Below are positions 6,972-15,439 of a DNA stretch of 64,000 nucleotides, piece by piece; the first letter of the stretch is position 1, and every line of letters begins with the position of its first letter. Below the pieces are notes generated by a model. It saw only the letters and a list, made by a program, of their open reading frames with translations, did no database searches and was not told the origin of the DNA. This stretch comes from Gemmatimonadaceae bacterium (lineage in GTDB: Bacteria; Gemmatimonadota; Gemmatimonadetes; Gemmatimonadales; Gemmatimonadaceae): contig JACVCD010000004.1 in assembly GCA_016742275.1 (NCBI GenBank), forward strand, positions 186,001 to 250,000. The letters are read 5' to 3'. The position numbers and the translations under genes are program-made.

Positions 6972-9396
6972 TTTCGAAACACTTGGCGCCTTCTATCTCG
7001 GCAAGCGCTACGACATTCCTTCGCGCACACGGCAGAACGACTACGTCCTCTACGACGCGAAGGACCTAACCACTCATGCCGTGATCATCGGCATGACCGG
7101 CAGTGGCAAGACTGGCCTTGGTGTTGGCCTTATTGAGGAGGCCTTGATCGACAAGGTGCCCGTCATTGCTGTCGATCCCAAAGGGGACCTAGGCAATCTG
7201 GCACTGCGCTTTCCTCGCCTGGCAACGCAGGATTTCGCTCCATGGGTAGATCCTCAACAAGCTACGAATGCTGGTCTTACGCCGGAGCAATTCGCGGAAC
7301 AGCAAGCGGCGCTATGGGAAAAGGGGCTGGCTGGGTGGGAGCAGGACGGCGCGCGCATTCAGCGCTATTCCGATGCTGCCGACATCACGATCTACACACC
7401 CGGCAGCACCGCAGGACGGCCACTGTCGCTACTCAAGGCCTTCGACGCGCCGCCTCCGGTTGTTCGCGATGATGCCGAGGCACTGCAGGAACGTGTGAGT
7501 GCTACGGCAACCTCGTTGCTCGCGCTGCTTGGCATCGAAGCCGATCCGATATCGAGCCGTGAGCACATACTGCTGGCCAATCTCTTCCATCATGCATGGA
7601 GCGAAGTCCGGAGCCTCGACCTCGCCGGCGTGATTGGCGGTATTCAGAATCCGCCGTTCACCACCGTGGGCGTGATGCCGCTTGATACGGTGTTTCCGCC
7701 AAAGGATCGCATGGCATTGGCCATGCAGCTCAACAATCTATTGGCAGCACCTGGTTTTCAGACGTGGATGCAGGGAGAGGCGCTCAATACCGCCAATCTG
7801 TTGTATGACCCACAAGGGAAGCCACGCGGTTCCGTCATCTCCATTGCGCATCTGAACGATGCGGAGCGCATGTTTTTCATGACGCTGCTGCTGTCGGACA
7901 TTCTCGCGTGGGTACGCACGCAGCCCGGCACCGGATCACTGCGCGCCATTCTCTATATCGACGAACTGTTTGGCTACATGCCGCCGGTGGCCAATCCGCC
8001 GAGCAAGGTATTGTTGCTTACGCTACTGAAACAGGCGCGCGCGTACGGACTTGGTGTGGTACTCGCGACGCAAAATCCGGTGGACCTCGACTACCGTGGA
8101 CTATCCAATACTGGCACCTGGTTCATCGGTCGCCTGCAGACCGAGCGAGACAAGATGCGCGTGATGGAGGGTCTGGAAGGTGCTTCCGGAGGTCAGGCGT
8201 TTGACAAGGCGGCTATGGAACAGACCATCGCAGGACTTGGCAAGCGTGTGTTTCTGCTGCATAGCGTACACGAACCAACTCCCATCACGTTCGAGACACG
8301 CTGGACACTGTCCTATCTCGCGGGACCGATGACGCGGGAACAGATACGGCAGGTGAGTGCGCTTTCGGCTCCATCCGCTGCCGCACCAATCGCCGCGGCT
8401 CCATCCGTATCCGCCCGCACATCAACCACAGGTGCATCTGGCGAGTCGCAGTCGGCTCCGCCAGTACTGCCGCACGACATCGCGCAGTACTACTTGCCAG
8501 CAGACGATGGCGATGATGCCATTGAGTACTCGCCTGCCATTGTTGGATTGGCCGATGCAAGTTTTGCGAACGCAAAGCTCGGCATCACCGAACAGCGCCG
8601 CATCACGTTGCTCGCCAAGGTAGACGACGGTCCCATTGCGCTCGAGTGGGACGGTGCGGAGCGACTCGACATCGAACCAGCATCGTTGAGCAAATCACCG
8701 GCATCGCCGGCGCGATTTGCGGCTGTGCCACCGGCAGCGGCGAACGCCAAGAGCTATCCGGTGTGGAGCAAGACGCTGCAGAAGTGGGTGGTGGCCAACG
8801 AACAGATCACGCTGTTCAAGAGCGCGGCCTACAAAATCACGTCGAGTGCGGGAGAAGCCGAGCGGGATTTCCGCATCCGACTACAGGTTCTGGCGCATGA
8901 GGAGCGTGACCGCAAGATCGATGCGCTCCGAACCAAGTATGCCACGAAACTCTCGACGCTCGCCGACAAGGTGCGTCGTGCCGAGCAGTCCGTGCAGCGT
9001 GAGCAGCAGCAGGCCTCACAGGCCAAGATGGATACTGCCATTTCTGTCGGCGGAGCAATTCTTGGTGCGATCTTCGGGCGAGGCAAAGTAGGTGCCGGTA
9101 CGATTGGCAAAGTCGCGACAGCCACTCGTGGAGCAGGACGCGCGGCGCAACAGGCCGGTGACGTCACTCGTGCGCAGGAAAGTCTCGAAGCGGTTCGGCA
9201 GCAATACACCGAACTCGAGTCACGTCTGCAGGAAGAGGTCGATGCGCTCGGCGCATCTTACGATGCCCAGCAGGAGACGCTGGAATCGGTGGTGGTGAAA
9301 GCCAAGGCCAGTGACGTGCAGGTGCAGATCGTGGCGCTGCTGTGGCTTCCCCATCGGCGTGACGCACAGGGAATGACCATCGCCGCCTGGCGATGA
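6964..9396 (+). CDS. HerA/FtsK-like P-loop ATPase (DUF87-type ATP-binding protein)
   Basis: An 810-residue cytoplasmic ATPase, starting at a GTG that overlaps the lipoprotein stop. Walker A is GMTGSGKT at residues 43-50. The next conserved motif, AVDPKGD, is typical of HerA/VirB4-like enzymes. Walker B is ILYIDELFGYMPP near residue 333, and an ATQNPVDLDYRGLSN sensor region follows. A Ser/Ala/Pro-rich linker (about 465-500) leads to a C-terminal region with a long predicted coiled coil (about 640-700) and a short Gly/Ala-rich hydrophobic stretch (ISVGGAILGAIFGRGK) near 700-715. HerA-like enzymes usually act as hexameric DNA translocases. No nurA or other nuclease gene is adjacent, so a role in end resection or defence is not supported here. 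Confidence 0.8.
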   Translation: MTDFETLGAFYLGKRYDIPSRTRQNDYVLYDAKDLTTHAVIIGMTGSGKTGLGVGLIEEALIDKVPVIAVDPKGDLGNLALRFPRLATQDFAPWVDPQQATNAGLTPEQFAEQQAALWEKGLAGWEQDGARIQRYSDAADITIYTPGSTAGRPLSLLKAFDAPPPVVRDDAEALQERVSATATSLLALLGIEADPISSREHILLANLFHHAWSEVRSLDLAGVIGGIQNPPFTTVGVMPLDTVFPPKDRMALAMQLNNLLAAPGFQTWMQGEALNTANLLYDPQGKPRGSVISIAHLNDAERMFFMTLLLSDILAWVRTQPGTGSLRAILYIDELFGYMPPVANPPSKVLLLTLLKQARAYGLGVVLATQNPVDLDYRGLSNTGTWFIGRLQTERDKMRVMEGLEGASGGQAFDKAAMEQTIAGLGKRVFLLHSVHEPTPITFETRWTLSYLAGPMTREQIRQVSALSAPSAAAPIAAAPSVSARTSTTGASGESQSAPPVLPHDIAQYYLPADDGDDAIEYSPAIVGLADASFANAKLGITEQRRITLLAKVDDGPIALEWDGAERLDIEPASLSKSPASPARFAAVPPAAANAKSYPVWSKTLQKWVVANEQITLFKSAAYKITSSAGEAERDFRIRLQVLAHEERDRKIDALRTKYATKLSTLADKVRRAEQSVQREQQQASQAKMDTAISVGGAILGAIFGRGKVGAGTIGKVATATRGAGRAAQQAGDVTRAQESLEAVRQQYTELESRLQEEVDALGASYDAQQETLESVVVKAKASDVQVQIVALLWLPHRRDAQGMTIAAWR

Positions 9397-9431
9397 TCAG
9401 AGCAATTCTGAATCGCGTGTGATTGGATCGC

Positions 9432-9465
9432 GCTGACGGGTGCACTTTGGTGGCACCTGGTCAGC
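9432..9465. terminator. Possible terminator hairpin
   Basis: GCTGAC and GGTGC (9432-9443) pair with GCACC and GTCAGC (9453-9465), with small bulges. It lies between the convergent ATPase gene and the small gene at 9471. No T-run follows, so the assignment is weak. Confidence 0.35.
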
Positions 9466-9470
9466 GTGGA

Positions 9471-9593
9471 TCAAATCGCGCTGACGACGTAGGCTACCAC
9501 GTAGGCCAACAGGAACGCGAGACCGCCCTGCGCGATTGAGCTGGTATCAAGTCGCAGGGCGTGAGCACGAGGACGACGGCGAAGAAACGGCAT
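9471..9593 (-). CDS. Possible 40-residue single-helix membrane protein
   Basis: A short frame encoding an Arg-rich N-terminus (MPFLRRRPRAH) followed by one hydrophobic helix to the C-terminus (LAFLLAYVVAYVVSAI). A GGAG ribosome site sits six bases before the ATG, which supports it as a real gene. The positive-inside pattern suggests a bitopic inner-membrane miniprotein. It lies 55 bp downstream of the DUF547 gene on the same strand. Nothing else supports it and no homologue is recognised. Confidence 0.4.
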   Translation of the reverse strand: MPFLRRRPRAHALRLDTSSIAQGGLAFLLAYVVAYVVSAI

Positions 9594-9648
9594 TGGAAAC
9601 TCCGGGCGAAGGGTCGGTTCTATTTCGACGCTTCTCACCCTTGAGAGG

Positions 9649-10530
9649 TCACGGCGACCGGATAGCAGGTGGTGCCGGGCGGATTCCATTTAGTGACCAA
9701 TCGAACCGTGTCTGCCGGATGAAGAACCGTCCCTTCTGGATCAACTCGCGCCCAGCCGGGAAGAATGGAGCGAGATACACTCCCAGTTCTGCTGGGGTCG
9801 CGGCGAAGTCCGAGCGGTAATACGTGAAGATAGGACTCAGCCAGAACACGCCGTTCACAAATCGATTGCGGGTGGTATCGCCAAGAAAGTCCCGGGCCTG
9901 TGCATCGAGCTGATCGTTCAGTCGGTCGCCCGTATAGGCCTCATTGCGAAGCGACGGAGCGCCACGAGCGGCCGATACCAAGGCGAAGTGAATGCGCGGT
10001 TCGCGAAAATGCTTCCGAAGGATACGATGCTCGACTTCGTCGAGAGTCCAGCTCCGTCCCGCAGCCTTGCCGATTGGTTCGCTCCACGGCCCCTTGAGCC
10101 GCAGCACACCCAGCGTGCGATTGATATTGCGGATCGATTCACGCTCGCCATGCGCGATGATGAGCTGCACGGTCCACGCATTGTAGGCGTTGAGCCAGAA
10201 AGCAAGTCGTTCGTCTTCGTCGAGTCCGTCCACCGTGGTGGATGCCAGCGTCGAGAGATACCGCGAAAACGCTGGGTCACGGGCAACGGCATCGTAGTCC
10301 ACCTGACCCTGCCGCACGTGGCGCGACACCACCGCATCCCATTCACGGTGGTCGACCCGCCGTCCATCCGAGCCAGCGTCCGGCCGAGCCCCCGAGCGAG
10401 CATCCTGTCGGGCGGGCTCCTGTCGGGCAGGCTCCTGCGCGATCAGCTGGCCGTGCGGAGCGACCGGCATGACCGCGCCAGTGGTCAGCGCCGCGAACAC
10501 CAGCAGGCATCCGCGAATGCGGCGGCCCAT
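9649..10530 (-). CDS. DUF547 domain secreted protein
   Basis: A 293-residue exported protein with an N-terminal signal segment (LLVFAALTTGAVM) and a short Glu/Arg/Ala repeat (EPARQEPARQ). The remaining region carries the DUF547 signature: RLAFWLNAYNAWTV, then KGPWSEP and LDEVEHRILR, then RIHFALVSAARGAPSL. The family is common in environmental bacteria and plants; its reaction is unknown and a peptidase-like fold has been suggested. In many members the last motif reads CAARSCPPL with cysteines, while here it is AARGAPSL, so this copy lacks them. It is divergent from the gene at 10543 with only 12 bp between start codons. Confidence 0.85.
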   Translation of the reverse strand: MGRRIRGCLLVFAALTTGAVMPVAPHGQLIAQEPARQEPARQDARSGARPDAGSDGRRVDHREWDAVVSRHVRQGQVDYDAVARDPAFSRYLSTLASTTVDGLDEDERLAFWLNAYNAWTVQLIIAHGERESIRNINRTLGVLRLKGPWSEPIGKAAGRSWTLDEVEHRILRKHFREPRIHFALVSAARGAPSLRNEAYTGDRLNDQLDAQARDFLGDTTRNRFVNGVFWLSPIFTYYRSDFAATPAELGVYLAPFFPAGRELIQKGRFFIRQTRFDWSLNGIRPAPPAIRSP

Positions 10531-10542
10531 TATCGTTCACCC

Positions 10543-10854
10543 ATGTCTGAAGACTGGTTGCTGGGAACCTGGCGATTGATGCGTGCGGATCCGGCGCTCG
10601 ACTTTGCGCCCGGCGTCCGCATGGAATTTCGCCCGGATGGCCAACTTTTGTACCACGTGGACGTGGGCGGCAAGGACACGGTTATCGACCTCGTCTACCG
10701 CCAGGAAGGGGAGCTGCTCCACACCGACAATCCGGTTGCCCCACATTCGGTGACCGTGCGTATCGTGCACGGTCAGGGCGACGTACTCGTACTGGATTTT
10801 GCCGGTGCGCAGGCATTGCTCATTCGTGAGGCAGAGCTTTCTCGGCCGATCTAG
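10543..10854 (+). CDS. Small lipocalin-like hypothetical protein
   Basis: A 103-residue soluble protein beginning MSEDWLLGTWRL. A G-x-W near the N-terminus followed by alternating beta strands (MEFRPDGQLLYHVD, TVIDLVYRQEGELL, VTVRIVHGQGDVLVLDF) resembles small lipocalin-like or lipoprotein-fold proteins. There is no signal peptide. The start is set by the ATG at 10543, because the frame upstream runs through the opposite-strand DUF547 gene. Any promoter for this gene must lie inside that coding region. Function unknown. Confidence 0.65.
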   Translation: MSEDWLLGTWRLMRADPALDFAPGVRMEFRPDGQLLYHVDVGGKDTVIDLVYRQEGELLHTDNPVAPHSVTVRIVHGQGDVLVLDFAGAQALLIREAELSRPI

Positions 10855-10911
10855 TTCGCCCAGATCGGCCATAATTGACAGACACCGGGGGCGGTGGCCC
10901 GTCGGTGGACC

Positions 10912-11205
10912 TTACGGACCGTAGACGACGGGCGACGTGCCCTGGCGGATATCGCGCGCGCCGGCAGCCACACCAGAGCCAACCGCCAGGCCAGCGGTCA
11001 GCGCCGTGCCCAATCCGACCAGCGGCAGGACACCGGCACACAGGCTCCCGACCAGAAAGACTGCGCCACCGGCAAGCCAGGGAGCGCCACCCTTCTGGAT
11101 GGCATCAACATATCGCAGGCGACTGCGCACAAACTTGCGCGTAGAGCCATGCAGGACGATGGCCAGTATGCTGGCAATCGCAAAAGACAGCAGGAAGGAG
11201 ATCAT
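10912..11205 (-). CDS. Small membrane protein of unknown function
   Basis: A 97-residue protein with an N-terminal hydrophobic helix (MISFLLSFAIASILAIVL) and a second Gly/Ala/Leu-rich hydrophobic region (about residues 43-82) long enough for one or two helices. A basic loop between them (STRKFVRSRLRY) suggests a cytoplasmic loop. GGAGG lies five bases before the ATG, so the gene is convincing. No family was recognised. Confidence 0.65.
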   Translation of the reverse strand: MISFLLSFAIASILAIVLHGSTRKFVRSRLRYVDAIQKGGAPWLAGGAVFLVGSLCAGVLPLVGLGTALTAGLAVGSGVAAGARDIRQGTSPVVYGP

Positions 11206-11356
11206 GATTCCTCCGGGGTGTTGGGGCAGGCTGGCGATCTTTGGACCTTCCGCGACAGCCAGGTGCTGATCTCCCTAACGACGCCCCGTGCCGGAGGTTT
11301 CAAGCAGTGGTCGCCGTGTCGTTCCGCCACGTGATCCAGGTCGCCAGTCCGCAACT

Positions 11357-12049
11357 CTAGCGGCGCCGGGGCAGCTCGGCTCGCGTGAACTCAAGGGGGA
11401 CGGAAAACAGCGCCCGGTCGAGACGGCGACGGCTGATCGCCGTGACTTCCATCATCACCTCTCCACTCTCACGCGCGAGACGCAGCGGGAACCCGGCGTT
11501 GGCCAACGCCTGCTGCATCGGATCCACCGCGTTTCCGGCACCGGCCAGGAGGGCGAGCGGGTTGAGGTACGTCCCAAGCTCCGACGACAGGCACGCCACC
11601 ATGGTGCCACTGGCCAGTGTCACCCGCACCTGTTCACAACGCTGCCCCGCAATGGTTTCAAAACGACCGGTACGGTCGATGCCAGGTCCGGACAACGGGG
11701 CACGCGGTGACGGTTCCGCAGCCGGTGCCAGGGAAAGCTCACTGTAGCTCGACTGCGTGTTCATGAGGATGTACGCCTTGGACTCGGCGGGGATCATGAG
11801 CACGCTCATGGCGCCACCCGGAGCGTTCACCCGCATACGGCCATCACGGACGAAGTACTCAACCTGCTGTGGAACCGATGATGGGGCCGCGCCGCTGGCG
11901 CGCGCCGCCATCGGGGGCATCACCAGTCGCATCGTGACAACCCCTTCGAACGCGCGGCCACCGGATGTCGTTTGCGCGTCTGCAGCGGTAGTGGCCGCGG
12001 CGAGACCCAGTACCATCATTACGCCTTGAAACGCACGCAGCATACGCAT
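11357..12049 (-). CDS. DUF4412-like secreted protein
   Basis: A 230-residue exported protein. The signal peptide (MRMLRAFQGVMMVLGLAAATTAADAQ) ends in a plausible AxA cleavage site. The mature part has an EGVVTMRL strand, then VEYFVRDGRMRVN, then SKAYILMNTQSSYSEL, and later a single CEQVRVTL. This order matches the DUF4412 family of periplasmic proteins of unknown role. I chose the ATG at 12049, four bases after the stop of the upstream aminotransferase gene; an in-frame TTG at 12067 is less likely. The two genes are almost certainly co-transcribed. Confidence 0.75.
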   Translation of the reverse strand: MRMLRAFQGVMMVLGLAAATTAADAQTTSGGRAFEGVVTMRLVMPPMAARASGAAPSSVPQQVEYFVRDGRMRVNAPGGAMSVLMIPAESKAYILMNTQSSYSELSLAPAAEPSPRAPLSGPGIDRTGRFETIAGQRCEQVRVTLASGTMVACLSSELGTYLNPLALLAGAGNAVDPMQQALANAGFPLRLARESGEVMMEVTAISRRRLDRALFSVPLEFTRAELPRRR

Positions 12050-12053
12050 GTGC

Positions 12054-13382
12054 CTACGCGATACCAACTTTCATGGCTTGCATCACCAGTTCAGAGAAGC
12101 GGTCGATTTCATCCAGCGTGCTGTACACGTTGGGCGTAATGCGGATCCCCTTGAACTCGGCGTGAGAAATGGGCGTTTGCACCACACGGTACTTGCTCAT
12201 GAGCCAGTTGCCCAACTTCTCGTTGTCGAGACCGTCGACCGCAATGAAACCGATACCACCACCCCACTTCGAATCGAGTGGTGTGAGCACGCGCACGCGT
12301 CCCTTGCCCTCGGCAATCAGACGCTTGGCCCAGCGATCACGCAGGAAGCGCAGACGTGCGGCCTTCCGCTCGGCGCCAATGGTCCGATGAAACGCAAGTG
12401 CGACCGCCACAGCATTGTGATTTGCTGCGGGATGAGTACCGATTTCCTCGTACTTCCGAATGTCTTTTTCCTGCCCAGGATTCTGCGCCATCAAGGGCCA
12501 GATCGTTGGAATCTTTTCGCGACGTACGTAGAGGAATCCCGTCCCGATAGGTGCGGTGAGCCACTTGTGCAGGCTGGTGCCGTAGTAGTCGCAGCCCAGT
12601 TCATCGCGCGTGAATGGGAACTGCGCGAAAGCATGTGCACCATCGACGAATGTCTCAACTCCGCGCGCCTTGGCCATGGCCACCAATTCCTTCACCGGTA
12701 GAATCTGGCCGGTGAGATTGGTGATGTGCGTGATCTCCATGACACGCGTTTTCGACGTGATTCCCGCCGCGAAGGCATCGACGATTTGCTGGGGATCCGT
12801 GCACGGCACCGGGAAGGATATTTCCTTGATCACAATCCCTTCACGCGCCGCGCGCTGCTTCCACGCGTTGACCATGCGCCCGTAGTTCTGATTGCTGATC
12901 AACACCTCATCACCGCGCTTGAGATCGATACCGTAGATCAGCGTGATCAGCGATTCGGACGCGTTACGCGTGATGGCCATTTCTTCGGGGTCGCACCCGA
13001 ACTCCTGTGCCAACTCCCGACGCACGACTTCGATGCGGGGTTCGAGCGTCTGCCACATGTGAATGACCGGCAGCTCATTCGAAAACCGTAGATCGCGCTC
13101 CAACTTGGCCATGACATGCGCCGGCGCTGGAGAGCATCCCCCGTTGTTCAAGTTGATCCAGGTGCGATCGAGCTCGAAAGCACGCTGAATCGGCTCCCAG
13201 AAATCCTCATCAGATGCCAGCTGTTCTGCTGATCCGATGCGATCGGGAACGATTCGGTCATTGGCCACGCGCGAGGCATCGAGCAGTCGATGAATCGCGT
13301 CGGCGGCGTACACCGGCGAGGGAGTGATGGCGGGCAGCGCACTGGCGCCGGCCATGGCGGTGACAAATCGGCGACGGTCCAT
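12054..13382 (-). CDS. Tat-exported class V PLP aminotransferase (isopenicillin-N-epimerase-like)
   Basis: A 442-residue fold-type I PLP enzyme. The N-terminus MDRRRFVTAMAGASA is a twin-arginine signal, so the folded enzyme is probably exported with its cofactor bound. Catalytic parts: substrate-side NNGGCSP, phosphate-side TRNASESL, the aspartate in FVDGAHAF, and the PLP lysine in SLHKWLTAP. These match the CefD / isopenicillin N epimerase-like branch of class V, whose members include desulfurases, lyases and epimerases, so the substrate cannot be named. It ends four bases before the DUF4412-like gene, and they form an operon. Confidence 0.9.
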   Translation of the reverse strand: MDRRRFVTAMAGASALPAITPSPVYAADAIHRLLDASRVANDRIVPDRIGSAEQLASDEDFWEPIQRAFELDRTWINLNNGGCSPAPAHVMAKLERDLRFSNELPVIHMWQTLEPRIEVVRRELAQEFGCDPEEMAITRNASESLITLIYGIDLKRGDEVLISNQNYGRMVNAWKQRAAREGIVIKEISFPVPCTDPQQIVDAFAAGITSKTRVMEITHITNLTGQILPVKELVAMAKARGVETFVDGAHAFAQFPFTRDELGCDYYGTSLHKWLTAPIGTGFLYVRREKIPTIWPLMAQNPGQEKDIRKYEEIGTHPAANHNAVAVALAFHRTIGAERKAARLRFLRDRWAKRLIAEGKGRVRVLTPLDSKWGGGIGFIAVDGLDNEKLGNWLMSKYRVVQTPISHAEFKGIRITPNVYSTLDEIDRFSELVMQAMKVGIA

Positions 13383-13483
13383 GCCGAATACTGCGACAGG
13401 AACGCTCGTCCCGCGAGGGGCCGTCTCGGCCCAGCTGCCGGCGCACCATCGCGTTTCCCCTCGCCGCGTCGTAATCTCACCGC

Positions 13484-15418
13484 ATGATGCCCCTGTCAGC
13501 TTTCCGCGCGCCGCTCACGCGGCTGATCGCGTTGTCCGGTATTGTCCTCAGCGCCTGCGCTCAGCCACTCACCATAGCGCCCAGTGACGCCGCCACGGTG
13601 CTGGCCCACCGCACTATCACTGCGCCCAATCCCGGTGAAAAGGGTCCGCGGACCGTCGGACACTTCTACTACGGCAGCGGCAAGGACATTCGGCGCCCCG
13701 AGTTTCGCGATTCCATCACCTATCGCACTCGTACGGTGGATGCTTCGCCCTACGCGCGCATGGAGCCGGCTCAGGCCAAGAGTCGCAAGAAGTACTGGGG
13801 GTACGACAACACGGCCTTCCCACTCAACGGGCGTGTGTGGTATCCCCAGGGTGAGGGCAAGTTTCCGCTCGTGCTGGTCGTGCACGGCAATCACGACATG
13901 AAGGAATTCTCCGACCCGGGTTACCAGTGGCTCGGTGAACTGCTGGCTTCCCGCGGATTCATTCTCGCCTCGATCGACGAAAATTTCCTCAACGGATCCA
14001 TTCGCAACGAAAACGATGCGCGTGGGTGGATGCTACTCAAGCATCTGGAAGTGTTTCGCGCCTTGAATGACTCAACGGGGAAGCCGTTGTTCGGCAAGAT
14101 CGATATGACGCGCATTGCGCTCATGGGGCATTCGCGCGGAGGTGAAGCCGTGGCGATTGCCGGTGCGTTCAATCGTCTCCCGGCTTATCCGGACGACGCC
14201 ACACAACGCTTCAACTTCAACTTCGATATCAAGTCGCTGATTGCCATTGCGCCGGTTGACGGACAGTACCGACCCGCTGAACAGCCCACGCCCGTGAGTG
14301 ACTACAACTACCTGGTCATTCATGGATCGCACGACGGTGACGTGTCGAGCTTCTCGGGACTCACGCAGTACAACCGTTTCCGCTACACACGCTCTGGTCC
14401 CGAATTCAAGAGCGCTATCTGGATGCACCGGGCCAATCACGGTCAGTGGAATACCGTGTGGAACAACAAGGACAACGGCGACTATTCCGTGCGCGCCCTG
14501 CAGCTCAAGGCGCTCATCGACGGCGAGGAGCAGCGACGGTTCGGGCGTGTGGTGATCGGCGGATTTCTTGAGGCCACCTTGAATGGTCGCGATGAGTATC
14601 GCGCCATGTTCCGCGATTATCGCACAGCCGGTGACTGGTTGCCGCCAACCATGTATCTCACCCGCTACGCGGATGCGCGCACCCAGTTCCTCGCCACATT
14701 CGATGAAGACGTGGACGTCACCAGCGGAACGGTGCGTGGCGTACGTCTGTCGGGCGATTCGCTGAGCACGTGGCGCGAAGCCGACATGCCCTCGAGATCG
14801 CGCGCCAATACCTTCCGCAGCAATGCCGCCACTCTGGGGTGGAACAACACCCCGATCGGCACTGATACGACCACGCCGCGTTGGGCCGCCCGGTTCACCG
14901 TTTCGCTTTCGGACTCCCTGGTGCAGGCACTCGCGCTCTCCCCGCGCCATGCATTGGTGCTCACTGTTGGCAGCACCGATCAGAAGCCTGGCGCACGTCG
15001 TGTCACGCGCGACACCACCAAGCGGGATAGCACCAAGTCCGATTCGGCGTCCAAGGCGCGTCCCCCGCGGCCAGCCAACCGTCCGCCGGCCAAACCGGCA
15101 AAGGACACCGTGGCTCCTGATCTCACCCTCGAGCTCGAGGACGTGAATGGTCAGATCGCGCGTCTGCCACTCAGCACATTTGGCGCGGTGCGCATGCCCA
15201 TTGAGAGCTACATCTACCGCCGCCGCGGCCGCGACAAGACGCAATTTCCGACACTGTCGGAACCCGTCATGCAGACGTATATCGCTCCGCTGACTGCCTT
15301 CCAGGGCAGCAATAGCGCGCTCAATGTGTCCAAGCTCAAGGCGGTGCGGCTGGTGTTTGATCGCAAGCGCGTTGGCGCTATCCAGCTCGATGACATCGGT
15401 ATCGTACGGCCGGAATAA
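13484..15418 (+). CDS. Large secreted alpha/beta hydrolase (lipoprotein)
   Basis: A 644-residue exported protein. The hydrophobic N-terminus ends in VLSACA, a lipobox. The hydrolase domain (about residues 95-390) shows LVLVVHGNHD for the oxyanion hole and ALMGHSRGGEA with the nucleophilic serine. LVIHGSHDGDV carries the likely acid and WMHRANHGQWN the histidine, in the expected order. A Lys/Asp/Ser/Pro-rich linker (about 505-545) precedes a C-terminal beta-rich module of some 95 residues that may be a carbohydrate- or surface-binding domain. The fold resembles PET-hydrolase/dienelactone-type esterases. Substrate unknown. It is convergent with the TonB receptor. Confidence 0.85.
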   Translation: MMPLSAFRAPLTRLIALSGIVLSACAQPLTIAPSDAATVLAHRTITAPNPGEKGPRTVGHFYYGSGKDIRRPEFRDSITYRTRTVDASPYARMEPAQAKSRKKYWGYDNTAFPLNGRVWYPQGEGKFPLVLVVHGNHDMKEFSDPGYQWLGELLASRGFILASIDENFLNGSIRNENDARGWMLLKHLEVFRALNDSTGKPLFGKIDMTRIALMGHSRGGEAVAIAGAFNRLPAYPDDATQRFNFNFDIKSLIAIAPVDGQYRPAEQPTPVSDYNYLVIHGSHDGDVSSFSGLTQYNRFRYTRSGPEFKSAIWMHRANHGQWNTVWNNKDNGDYSVRALQLKALIDGEEQRRFGRVVIGGFLEATLNGRDEYRAMFRDYRTAGDWLPPTMYLTRYADARTQFLATFDEDVDVTSGTVRGVRLSGDSLSTWREADMPSRSRANTFRSNAATLGWNNTPIGTDTTTPRWAARFTVSLSDSLVQALALSPRHALVLTVGSTDQKPGARRVTRDTTKRDSTKSDSASKARPPRPANRPPAKPAKDTVAPDLTLELEDVNGQIARLPLSTFGAVRMPIESYIYRRRGRDKTQFPTLSEPVMQTYIAPLTAFQGSNSALNVSKLKAVRLVFDRKRVGAIQLDDIGIVRPE

Positions 15419-15439
15419 TTTCCGGAATCGCCGTTCAGC

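Noticed and set aside
6964-9396. HerA-NurA type defence or DNA-repair island
   Set aside because: No nurA, Sir2, nuclease, methylase or toxin gene lies nearby. The neighbours are a lipoprotein, a kinase and a DUF547 gene.
14072-15244. 390-codon minus-strand frame inside the secreted hydrolase gene
   Set aside because: It overlaps a gene with lipobox and hydrolase motifs and shows only Arg/Ala/Gly-rich shadow composition.
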